DNA of 33,452 nucleotides, taken from positions 1 through 33,452 of IMG/VR virus record IMGVR_UViG_3300048691_000011. One strand, written 5' to 3'. The notes under the pieces were generated by a model. That model was not told the DNA's origin, made no database searches, and saw nothing but the letters and a program-made list of their open reading frames with translations. Both the position numbers and the translations under genes were made by a program. Position 1 is the stretch's first letter. Each line of letters starts with the position of its first letter. This DNA comes from a virus. This document shows, one piece after another, positions 26,242 through 33,247 of the stretch.

Positions 26242-28392
26242 TTATTTTCCAGCAATTTTCTTAGCTACTGTCTGCATTATTGTGTTTTCAATTTCTGAAA
26301 CTGCTAGTGCATTATTAAGCTTCTTGTTAAAAGCAAGCACTTGTTTCTGTACTTCATAGAAGTCCATACCACTGTCTACTAATGTCAAAGCAAACTTGAC
26401 CATCTGGTTATTGCGATTACCTGAAGCAATACGTTGGGCAAACCAGCGTTCAAGGTTGTCCATAGACTCGACCTTTTTCATTTCATTTTTGAATTCCTCA
26501 TTCTTTGCAGTCTTGGGAATAAATCTCAGGACATCAAATAGTTCCCCTTCAAGGTTGTAATGATAAGTGCCTTTGTCATTGGATGCCCACTTGCGTGAGC
26601 GTTGATTAGCTTCCTCATCTGTTTGAAAAGGTAGCCATTCAACAATGGCATTCATAAAGTCACGATAGTCATCAGCATCTAATTCCAAGTGATAATTCAT
26701 TGGGATGATCAGACGAAAGCGATTCTCTGCGTCTGTGTGACGTTTAGTTGTGTAAGTCATGAACTTGTATTCCTTAAGTAAGTCATGAACCAAACCAATA
26801 GGCGTACCTCCATCCACATCAATCACAATCATGTTGAAACCAATGATCACATTCTCTTCAGCACGGTGCCCGTTCTTAAATGTGTGGTTAGTCCAGTGCA
26901 AGTCAGGCTCTTGAGTCAACGTATGCAGTTGATCAAAGGGTGCAACAACACCTTCATAGTGGTAAGCAAAGTGCTCACTGTAGGCTAAGTGCATTTCTGC
27001 AATGTCAGTTTCCTTCAGAGTTTCACCTTTGAAGAATTCAATGCCATCCACATAAGTCTTCTTGATCAGAATGTGTTGCTTGTAGCCCCATGCTGTAGCC
27101 AAGCTGATCATTTCATTGCGCGCTGCACTACCTGTTTTGTAGAAAGGTAGTGCTTCATGTAAGTCAGCATGGGTTAAATCTGTACCTTCAGCAGCAATGT
27201 ACTTGGCCAACTTGACGTAAGTTTTCTCACGGTTCAAGATGGTTTGAAAGGCTGTACCAGATTCCTCAACAAGCAGAATTGCTTGCTTCAAGTTGACCAG
27301 TTCAAGCTTGTTGGAGCCATCAATAAATGCGTATGCACCAGCCAGCTTTAAGGCTTTAAAGTAACGGTGTGACAGTTCAGCTTTCTGGATTTCCTTGTGG
27401 TCAGCTAGAGCATCTGCAACTTTTTCACAGTTCATTTTGTAGCGAATCAATTCGATTGCTACGTCATCTTCCACTTCGATTTCCCAGCCAAAGCGGGCAG
27501 GGTCAGCCAGTGTGTGAAAGCAGTTGGCCCACTTAGCCACGATGACAGAGTTCTGAGGTTGAATCAGCTTCTGGTAGCTCTCTTCAGGTGTTTGGGAATG
27601 ACTGGCCTTGCGGTCTTGGTTCCCGTATCCAAAAATGCAGCGACGTGCATAGCCTGTATCCAACATACTGTAAAAAGCATCTTCAGTAGCACCACCATCT
27701 AGCAATTTGGCAGGAGTGCCAAACAACAGCATATTGGTGGGTGTCTTGCCGTCAATCTCTTCGTCACGCTGGCTTTCAGGTGTGTTCTTGGTCAGCTTTT
27801 GCTTGACGATACCTTGGTCATACAACTCAAGGTACAGCTTCAGCAATTCGTCTGAGGCTTCAAGATTGGAACCAATTTCGTCAACTTGCATATTGATGGA
27901 GCCACAATTGGCCATCAACAGCTTGTTACGCAGTTGTTTTACAGCAGGCGTAGTGCCAGAGTCGAATGTGAATGGGTAAGCACCAGCACGTTTGAATGCG
28001 CTGGCTACCTTATCAAATTCCTCTTGAGGATCAGTGCCATTACGGGCAGCTTTGTCATTGGCAATGTCCCACAGATTTTTTTCAGCCACTGTGGGGAAGG
28101 TATCTTCCATGAAGCGTTTCTTGAAGCCAGCAAGGAATTCGTTTTCAAAGATGTGAACAGAATGGCCTTTACCAAAACCAGAAGTTGCCAAAGCCAATGC
28201 ATAGATATTGACAGGAATCTCGCCACGATCTTTGGTCAGGATAGTGGCACGCATTGCTGCAGCCATCTTGCCAAAGAAGTAAGCTGCTTCAGTACGGAAA
28301 AATCCTTTGTCCGTGTTTGAAGTCTTAGCACATAAAACTTCAACTATCTCCTCCATTGCAGGATGATGTTGAGTGCCAGTTAAGTCAATCAT
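26242..28392 (-). CDS. DUF3987-type helicase with primase-like C-terminal domain
   Basis: The protein has 716 residues. The N-terminal half is a DUF3987-like P-loop domain: Walker A 'SGFGKGHS' (71-78) and Walker B 'INMQVDE' (D171, E172), with 'GYARRCIFGYGNQDR' later. The C-terminal part (about 505-640) has 'MIVIDVDGG' (Asp pair near 524), 'FMTYTTKRHT' and 'NRFRLIIPM', the pattern of archaeo-eukaryotic-type phage primases (Asp pair, basic Ser/His-like motif, 'R.R.iiP'). N4 relatives encode such replication proteins close to the polymerase. It would unwind and prime the DNA. CCTTAAGGAAACAAAATG is a good ribosome-binding site. The primase call rests on motif pattern only. Confidence 0.78.
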   Translation of the reverse strand: MIDLTGTQHHPAMEEIVEVLCAKTSNTDKGFFRTEAAYFFGKMAAAMRATILTKDRGEIPVNIYALALATSGFGKGHSVHIFENEFLAGFKKRFMEDTFPTVAEKNLWDIANDKAARNGTDPQEEFDKVASAFKRAGAYPFTFDSGTTPAVKQLRNKLLMANCGSINMQVDEIGSNLEASDELLKLYLELYDQGIVKQKLTKNTPESQRDEEIDGKTPTNMLLFGTPAKLLDGGATEDAFYSMLDTGYARRCIFGYGNQDRKASHSQTPEESYQKLIQPQNSVIVAKWANCFHTLADPARFGWEIEVEDDVAIELIRYKMNCEKVADALADHKEIQKAELSHRYFKALKLAGAYAFIDGSNKLELVNLKQAILLVEESGTAFQTILNREKTYVKLAKYIAAEGTDLTHADLHEALPFYKTGSAARNEMISLATAWGYKQHILIKKTYVDGIEFFKGETLKETDIAEMHLAYSEHFAYHYEGVVAPFDQLHTLTQEPDLHWTNHTFKNGHRAEENVIIGFNMIVIDVDGGTPIGLVHDLLKEYKFMTYTTKRHTDAENRFRLIIPMNYHLELDADDYRDFMNAIVEWLPFQTDEEANQRSRKWASNDKGTYHYNLEGELFDVLRFIPKTAKNEEFKNEMKKVESMDNLERWFAQRIASGNRNNQMVKFALTLVDSGMDFYEVQKQVLAFNKKLNNALAVSEIENTIMQTVAKKIAGK

Positions 28393-28401
28393 TTTGTTTC
28401 C

Positions 28402-29373
28402 TTAAGGGGTGAGGTTGTAACGATCTTTTTGTTTGCACACTTCAAAAGCAGGGCAGTAGCTACACCTCTTGGGTTCACCGGGAATGGTTTTGACAATGCC
28501 TACTTTTTTGGTAAGACAGTGCAAATTGGCCTCAGCCAACGTGTCAAAGTTTTTTGTCGACTTACCGCTTGTTTTGCTAGGGTCAGCGTAGTACTTAAAT
28601 GCTGATTCACTCATCCAGAGTTCTTCAGGAGTACATTCAGGAATGTCCTTTTCATCAGCAGTACTGTACTTGTCCAGTAGACCAAGCTTGGATTCAACCC
28701 AAGATTGAATCAAGTGTGGTTCAGTCAGCACCAAGGTCTTGGACATGAGCCGTGATGGTGGATACTTTGGATTCTGAGCAGCAGATGACTTCATCCAGTC
28801 GGTGAAGATGTAATTGATAATGCCGTAATCTTCAGTGATCTTGCCTTGGTTCAGCCATTTGTAAATGCTCAATTGCAGACGATGGTCTTCATTACGATTA
28901 CCGTACATCCATGAGTAGGCAGATGTGGATTTGTAATCTTGAATGATGCCATCGGCAACCAAATCAAACTTACCACCCAGAGTCCATTTGCCCACGTCCT
29001 TTATGGTGCGCTGTTCTGTCCACAACACAACAGGGTGCTGAACCAAAGAAACCTGTTCAGGGGTTGGATTCACGAGAATCCGTCCAATCACATCTTTGGA
29101 ATAACCAAGCAACTGTAATGCCTTAGGCATGTTGGTATTAATGGCCTTCTCAATTGAGTCATGCAAAGCAGTACCCATACGAGAGGCGATCAAATCTGAC
29201 AAGTCAAACCCTTTGCTTTCAGCAGGTACACGTTGAGCCAAAATAATTTGTTTGACTGGCTTCATCAGCGTAGTCACACTGATGTAATTGGGGTTGTCAA
29301 TGTAGTCATACTCATCGTTGAGTAACCAGATTGCCATTGGCAGGGCAATGTCCTGATTGTTGGTGATTTTCAT
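28402..29373 (-). CDS. Cas4/RecB-like PD-(D/E)XK exonuclease
   Basis: The protein has 323 residues. The nuclease signature is present: 'GTALHDSIE' (H71), 'GGKFDLVADGIIQDYKST' (D137, D146, K148) and 'RLQLSIYKWL' (Q167, Y171). Four cysteines near the end (C286, C304, C307, C313, in 'CSYCPAFEVC') suggest an iron-sulphur cluster as in Cas4 and AddB. It likely resects DNA ends for recombination or degrades host DNA. Its ATG overlaps the upstream stop (ATGA). No CRISPR genes are near, so a phage replication role is more likely. Confidence 0.83.
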   Translation of the reverse strand: MKITNNQDIALPMAIWLLNDEYDYIDNPNYISVTTLMKPVKQIILAQRVPAESKGFDLSDLIASRMGTALHDSIEKAINTNMPKALQLLGYSKDVIGRILVNPTPEQVSLVQHPVVLWTEQRTIKDVGKWTLGGKFDLVADGIIQDYKSTSAYSWMYGNRNEDHRLQLSIYKWLNQGKITEDYGIINYIFTDWMKSSAAQNPKYPPSRLMSKTLVLTEPHLIQSWVESKLGLLDKYSTADEKDIPECTPEELWMSESAFKYYADPSKTSGKSTKNFDTLAEANLHCLTKKVGIVKTIPGEPKRCSYCPAFEVCKQKDRYNLTP

Positions 29374-29657
29374 GTTGACTTTTGATATTGAAGTAAAGAA
29401 GCGGTGGCGTAATGGACACGTTTTTCAGCGTCATATTGTGCAGCTTGACCCGGCTTGCCATTGCCCAAACGAGCAGCAGCAGTACGCCAGATAGCTTTGA
29501 ATTCACAACCCTCATCAAACGTCATATTCAAGGCACGAATAATGTCTTCACATTCTGCTTGATATGGCGCTTGAGTTTCACGTTGAGGGTATGTCACCTG
29601 CACCAAGTAGTAATTAACTTTGCCGCCAGTTAATTTGGTTGGTTCAGGTATTAACAT
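29370..29657 (-). CDS. Small conserved phage protein of unknown function
   Basis: The protein has 95 residues. The stretches 'YQAECEDIIRALNMTFDEG', 'FKAIWRTAAARLGNGKPG' and 'YDAEKRVHYA' recall a small protein that I associate with replication clusters of several phages; its role is unknown to me. Its start overlaps the upstream stop (TAATG) and its stop overlaps the nuclease start (ATGA), so it is translationally coupled on both sides and may work with the nuclease. Confidence 0.72.
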   Translation of the reverse strand: MLIPEPTKLTGGKVNYYLVQVTYPQRETQAPYQAECEDIIRALNMTFDEGCEFKAIWRTAAARLGNGKPGQAAQYDAEKRVHYATASLLQYQKST

Positions 29658-29977
29658 TACTGTACGGGAGTCAAGTTAAGATTGTTGAATTCGTTTTCGG
29701 ATTGAAAACCGAGATACACGACATTTAAGATGATCACGTCAGCGATTTCAATGCTGTTGTCTTCCGTTTTGACACGGAAATGATGCTGCAGCACTTGCTG
29801 TGCTTCGTTTAGATGGGTAACCCCCAGTGTCTGTGTGTCTGAAGTGATCAGGCCGTTGAGGGTGATAATGCCCATAGGATTAGTATCCTTGGTTCCACCA
29901 TCGACTTTGTAAACCACATTGCCAGCAATTAGAAAGTAGTGTTTTTGGGTCGTGGATTCAGAAGCAGTTTGTGTCAT
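29657..29977 (-). CDS. Hypothetical protein
   Basis: The protein has 106 residues and looks like a compact beta-rich domain ('HYFLIAGNVVYKV' near the start, 'DVIILNVVYLGFQSENEF' near the end). I do not recognise it. It is the first gene after a strong terminator, and its stop overlaps the next start (TAATG), tying it to the nuclease operon. AAAGAAATCTTATG gives a weak ribosome-binding site. Confidence 0.7.
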   Translation of the reverse strand: MTQTASESTTQKHYFLIAGNVVYKVDGGTKDTNPMGIITLNGLITSDTQTLGVTHLNEAQQVLQHHFRVKTEDNSIEIADVIILNVVYLGFQSENEFNNLNLTPVQ

Positions 29978-30001
29978 AAGATTTCTTTACAGTAAGGACA
30001 G

Positions 30002-30023
30002 AAAAAGGAGCCGTTTGGCTCCT
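30002..30023 (-). terminator. Intrinsic terminator after the polymerase operon
   Basis: On the minus strand AGGAGCC-AAAC-GGCTCCT is a perfect 7-bp stem followed by TTTTTC. It lies 21 bases after the 43-residue membrane-protein gene. Confidence 0.88.
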
Positions 30024-30044
30024 GTGATGTAAGACGATAAACGT

Positions 30045-30176
30045 CTATTTTAGGGTGAATATGCTGGCGCAAACCATCACAAGTGCAGTCATTTTTTGGT
30101 CGAATGCAGACAATGCAATAGCAGCGGAACCAAGCAAAACAAAGAATACGAAATTCTTTTTGATGAAGTTAATCAT
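30045..30176 (-). CDS. Small hydrophobic protein coupled to the polymerase gene
   Basis: This short frame encodes 43 residues with a hydrophobic helix after 'MINFIKKN' (about 9-24) and a second hydrophobic stretch (about 28-41). Its ATG overlaps the polymerase stop (ATGA), a clear sign of coupled translation, and the terminator follows. The function is unknown. The two helices suggest a membrane location. Confidence 0.6.
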   Translation of the reverse strand: MINFIKKNFVFFVLLGSAAIALSAFDQKMTALVMVCASIFTLK

Positions 30177-30955
30177 GACATTGCTTTTGTAACAATGGAG
30201 ATGATTTTATTCTCCGTGGCATTGTTGGGAATGCCAATTTCATCCTCCCATGTTGGATAGAAAATAGACAGTTCACCTCCTAAACCAACAGTGGGGTGAT
30301 AAATGTCTGGGTGATCATTCCAATTGACTTCACGCACCAGATGCTTGTTTAAAAACATTAGTGCATCCACGTCATCTCGGATAAGCACATAACCAGCATC
30401 ATGGATTTGTGCACAAGGTCGAATTGCTTCAGCATATTTACTATCACGAACAATCTTCATGGTTGCTGCCCATGCACGAGAGTTCAACAAACACCAACTT
30501 TGGCCAAGAGCATTACCAGCAGTACGTCCTTCAGCTTCTGCTTCCCGTGGTGTCTGACGATTACCACGAATAACTTGAGCAAGTAATGGTGTGCGAACAC
30601 GTAAACCAAATGCACCAGTGATATAACCATCTTTGGCTGCACCATCAAGTTTGTTTTGCACCCAAGCAGTACTCACGGTATAAAGCTTGAGATAACTGTT
30701 TTCAATTTGATGAGCAACAGCAGGGGTAAACCCGCAGTTTTTAACCAGAGTTGACCAAGTACCTTGATAGGTTTATTTCCCTTAGTCGCCCACTACTTAC
30801 GCAGTGGGCGACCATCGGGTAAGAGCGAAGGTTGGGGCTTTACTCTTTTGGCGTTCTCCTTTATATATTACTTCGATTGAATTAATGCGATGAACATCAT
30901 GTTCACTGCGCGAAACTTCTTGCACCGAGGCAAGCGTATTATCAACAGTTAGCAT
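30173..30955 (-). CDS. Family A DNA polymerase, C-terminal piece, interrupted by a 45-nt gap
   Basis: This is the downstream piece of the split polymerase. ATG 30955 has AAGGA five bases upstream. The first 46 codons end 'RQKSKAPTFALT'. A 45-nt stretch with three in-frame TAA codons follows, and the same frame then continues 'YQGTWSTLVKNCGF' to the stop. Joined, 'SKAPTFALTYQGTW' is motif B (O-helix: K39, F43, Y47), exactly as in related phage polymerases. Motif C is 'CAQIHDAGYVLIRDD', and the C-terminus 'PNNATENKI' is complete. A joined product has 244 residues. Without joining, only a useless 52-residue peptide is made; a GTG at 30676 would begin downstream of motif B. Intact motifs on both sides argue against simple decay. 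Confidence 0.85.
30773..30817 (-). other. Candidate translational bypass (ribosome-hopping) element
   Basis: This is 45 nt between two ACC codons (30818-30820 and 30770-30772), in frame, with TAA at 30797-30799, 30782-30784 and 30773-30775. Bases 30783-30814 fold into a 14-bp stem (two G-U pairs) closed by a GUAA tetraloop. AAGGGA (30783-30778) ends six bases before the second ACC, like a Shine-Dalgarno guide. Matching take-off and landing codons, a hairpin, stops in the gap, a landing guide and exactly 46 upstream codons are the features of T4 gene 60 bypassing. It is too short for a group I or II intron. Function is inferred. Confidence 0.72.
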
Positions 30956-30962
30956 TTATTTC

Positions 30963-30979
30963 CTTGGTTCTGGAACCAA
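30963..30979. promoter_or_regulatory. Palindromic octamer pair in the leader of the polymerase C-terminal piece
   Basis: TTGGTTC-TG-GAACCAA is a 7-bp dyad formed by two copies of the window-wide octamer. It lies just upstream of the AAGGA ribosome-binding site for the polymerase piece, so it could be an operator or an RNA hairpin that affects initiation. Confidence 0.4.
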
Positions 30980-31006
30980 CAAAACAAAACCCGGAGTTAA
31001 CCGGGT
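30978..31006 (-). terminator. Intrinsic terminator after the ribonucleotide reductase gene
   Basis: On the minus strand ACCCGG-TTAACT-CCGGGT is a 6-bp GC-rich stem followed by TTTGTTTTGTT, 12 bases after the reductase stop. It separates the reductase from the downstream polymerase piece. Confidence 0.82.
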
Positions 31007-31018
31007 CTTGTTTTGGGT

Positions 31019-32941
31019 TTAGATTGTACAGAGTCCTGCTACACAGGCCATTTCTTGTGAGCCTTCAGTTTGGTCATCCAGTTCAATGAACTGATCCCAG
31101 TTGATCGTACCGGGGTACTTGGCCAAAAACTCGGTGTATGCCTCTTTGGTGATTTCTTGGAATGGTGCTTGGCGGTAAGAGCCATTGTCGTGAGGCAAGA
31201 AGCTCACACCAGAGATTTCATCAAAGTGTTTGTACACCCATGCACCAGCTTCCAGCCATTCGTGGTCACGCACGTAAATGGTGATGGAAGGCTTATGTTC
31301 ACACCAATGACGCTGAAACATCAACCAATGCTCTAGCTGCTCAATAGCAGTACGATCATCACGCATCACTGCACCTTCAGGTGACTTAACCACGAAACTG
31401 AAGATTGTCTCAGTGTCAGGTTTCATCACACTTGGTTCCCAAGCAATGCCTTGATCTTTTAAGAATTGAGTGAGAGGGTCTTTGTTATCTTGGCGATAAG
31501 TACGTATGTAGTACTGACCGAAGCGAGGATGCAGGCCACCTGTACCAGCATTGGTCAACTGAGCAACAGTGCCAGAAGGTTTGTTGCAAGTGATAGCCAC
31601 AGAAACATTGATGCCAAAGTAGCCAGCCCATTCAGTAGCTACTGCACGAGCTAGATCACGAAGCTTTTGCAACCATTCCACGGCAACATCATTGACGTTG
31701 TTAAGGACTGGATGGTCCATCACACCTGTCATAGATACACCAAGCAAACGCTCTTCTTCACAGTTCTTTTGTAGTTCTGGGTCAACACCTTTGAAGTCTG
31801 TCAAAGTGGATTGATAGACTCCCATGATGGTTGCTACAGTAATTTTTGCAGCCAATGTTTCATAGGTGTCATTAAAACGAACTACAGCCTCAGTCAAGTT
31901 GCACATCTGATTGGAGCGAAGCAGAATTTCTGAACATGGGTTACAGCCATAGTCGTAATCAGCAGAACGACGATTCCAACGAGAAGCCTGCTTTTTAGCA
32001 GCAGCACGGTTAAAGATACCACGCTCACCAGATTTGGACTTGATGAGGGACAACCACTCAGCCATAAAGATTTCAATTTCAGGACGTTCTGTGTAAACAG
32101 CAGAGTTGTTGGCCAAACCACGTTGACCATGTGAAATCCACCACTGACCTTCTTTGGCGTCACGCATACGTTGATCAGACAGATTGCTCAGACTGATCAA
32201 AGCACTACGGCGAACACCACCCACCACAACAATGTCAGCAATGAGGCAGCAAATGTCATGCACTTCCAGTGATGTGAGTTTCCGACCAGCCGCATTGATA
32301 AACAAGTTGCTTACAAAATCAAAGAGCCGTTTCAAAGGCTCAGGTCCAGAAGCACGACCACCAAAAGTTTTCAGGCGAGCGCCTTTAGCACGTACTTTGG
32401 AATAGTCTACTTGAGGTGCAGCACCTTGGTAGAGGTAACGCAGCAGAATACTGAAAGCATTTGCCCAACCTTCTTTGGAGTCTTTTACCACAATCACATC
32501 ATCAGTTTTATTGATAGTGTCAGGAATAGCAGGAAGCTTGGTAATAAACTGACGTTCACAGGAAAATCCAGAACCAGTACCGTGCAGCAAGATCAATAAC
32601 ATGTCACTGAATTTGCGAACTTTATCAATGGCACCATAATGACAGTTGTATGCAGCGATATTGTTACGCTTAACTGCTTCACCTGCAGTCATCAGTAAAC
32701 GCATTGAGGGCATAGTCCTCAGTGTATAAACATCAGTCTCCAAAGTAGATGCAACTTCTAACCATTTGGTTAATGCTTGGGGGAATTTTTCAGTGATGTG
32801 TTCTTGAGCAAAACTAAAGTAACGTTCCACAGTTTCATCCCAAGATTCACGCCGCTTTTCACTGTCAAGATAGCGTGCGTACTTACTTTTAGCAATGTAC
32901 TCTTGTTGGGGCGTGTCAAAGATTGTTTTTTGTTGATTCAT
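31019..32941 (-). CDS. Class II (B12-dependent) ribonucleotide reductase
   Basis: The protein has 640 residues from ATG 32941. It reduces ribonucleotides to deoxyribonucleotides using adenosylcobalamin. Key residues line up with the Lactobacillus leichmannii enzyme: C100 ('YNCHYG', C119 there), N334/C336/E338 in 'GCNPCSEI' (N406/C408/E410), C347 in 'QMCNLTE' (C419, same 11-residue spacing) and the C-terminal pair C633/C638 in 'CVAGLC' (C731/C736). 'CNKPSGTVAQL' is another family motif. It is shorter than the 739-residue Lactobacillus enzyme. The start is uncertain: ATG 32962 is also in frame, but its GAGGGG directly touches it. The gene lies inside the polymerase gene, between its two pieces. 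The host must supply or import B12. Confidence 0.93.
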   Translation of the reverse strand: MNQQKTIFDTPQQEYIAKSKYARYLDSEKRRESWDETVERYFSFAQEHITEKFPQALTKWLEVASTLETDVYTLRTMPSMRLLMTAGEAVKRNNIAAYNCHYGAIDKVRKFSDMLLILLHGTGSGFSCERQFITKLPAIPDTINKTDDVIVVKDSKEGWANAFSILLRYLYQGAAPQVDYSKVRAKGARLKTFGGRASGPEPLKRLFDFVSNLFINAAGRKLTSLEVHDICCLIADIVVVGGVRRSALISLSNLSDQRMRDAKEGQWWISHGQRGLANNSAVYTERPEIEIFMAEWLSLIKSKSGERGIFNRAAAKKQASRWNRRSADYDYGCNPCSEILLRSNQMCNLTEAVVRFNDTYETLAAKITVATIMGVYQSTLTDFKGVDPELQKNCEEERLLGVSMTGVMDHPVLNNVNDVAVEWLQKLRDLARAVATEWAGYFGINVSVAITCNKPSGTVAQLTNAGTGGLHPRFGQYYIRTYRQDNKDPLTQFLKDQGIAWEPSVMKPDTETIFSFVVKSPEGAVMRDDRTAIEQLEHWLMFQRHWCEHKPSITIYVRDHEWLEAGAWVYKHFDEISGVSFLPHDNGSYRQAPFQEITKEAYTEFLAKYPGTINWDQFIELDDQTEGSQEMACVAGLCTI

Positions 32942-32981
32942 GTTGTGCACAGTTAAAAACATCCCCTCATGGAGATGCAGT

Positions 32982-33247
32982 TTAGTTAGACAGTAGCTGA
33001 TATAACTCAGCACCTGTCACTCTCTTTCCCATGTACATGATGATTTCATGTTCATGGAAATAGATTTCTTTGGTTCCAAGCATTGCTTTGTAACACTTAG
33101 CCCCCTCCGGGGCACGTTCAATGTCAAGCATTGCCTCACCAAAGTAAGCTTGTGCTCGTAGACTGTGCCCGTCGAATCCTTCCAAGTAGACTGTAAGTTT
33201 GTTTGGGTCTTTCGTGGTGAGTGCAGAGATGCGATCTTCTAATGCAA
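32982..33247 (-). CDS. Family A DNA polymerase, middle piece (exon after group I intron), partial
   Basis: Coding resumes after the intron in the middle of motif A: 'ALEDRISALTTKDPNKLTVYLEG' then 'GFDGHSLRAQAYFGEAM', a pattern known from phage family A polymerases ('DF.aLEdRisALtTkDPNKL...GyDGHsLRay.YFG'). The catalytic Asp of motif A and the exonuclease domain would lie upstream, outside the window. The piece ends with TAA 32982-32984 after 'TGAELYQLLSN', before motif B. The reductase gene follows, and the remainder of the polymerase resumes at 30955. The polymerase is therefore probably made as two polypeptides. The splice-site codon is split after its first base if the intron ends at 33248. 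Confidence 0.83.

Larger units (their letters stand above)
555..33077. repeat. Dispersed octamer TTGGTTCC / GGAACCAA, about 25 copies
   Basis: I counted 25 exact copies on the two strands: 555, 600, 990, 5760, 7369, 7632, 8541, 10046, 10322, 13321, 13700, 15790, 16096, 16109, 19311, 21621, 22915, 26229, 27616, 27868, 29889, 30126, 30972, 31432 and 33070. About one is expected by chance in this length. Copies fall in different reading frames and on both strands, and several are in leaders. The role is unknown. Confidence 0.75.

Noticed and set aside
28402-29373. A CRISPR adaptation Cas4
   Set aside because: The fold is Cas4/RecB-like, but there are no other cas genes and no repeat array in the window; a phage recombination nuclease is the simpler reading.
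30173-30676. An independent polymerase fragment starting at GTG 30676
   Set aside because: Upstream codons in the same frame continue a clear polymerase match back to YQGTW at 30769, and a start at 30676 would leave out motif B and has no ribosome-binding site.
30773-30817. Reading the 45-nt gap as a small group I or group II intron
   Set aside because: It is far too short for either catalytic core, and the 14-bp hairpin lacks the bulge and triad of group II domain V. An unknown splicing type cannot be fully excluded.
31019-32941. The reductase as the internal gene of a second group I intron
   Set aside because: Only about 60 bases lie between its stop and the polymerase restart, filled by a terminator and ribosome-binding site; there is no intron core.
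30786-33100. A split intein joining the two polymerase pieces
   Set aside because: The end of the first piece (about 35 residues after its last Cys) and the start of the second show no intein blocks, and no His-Asn splice end.
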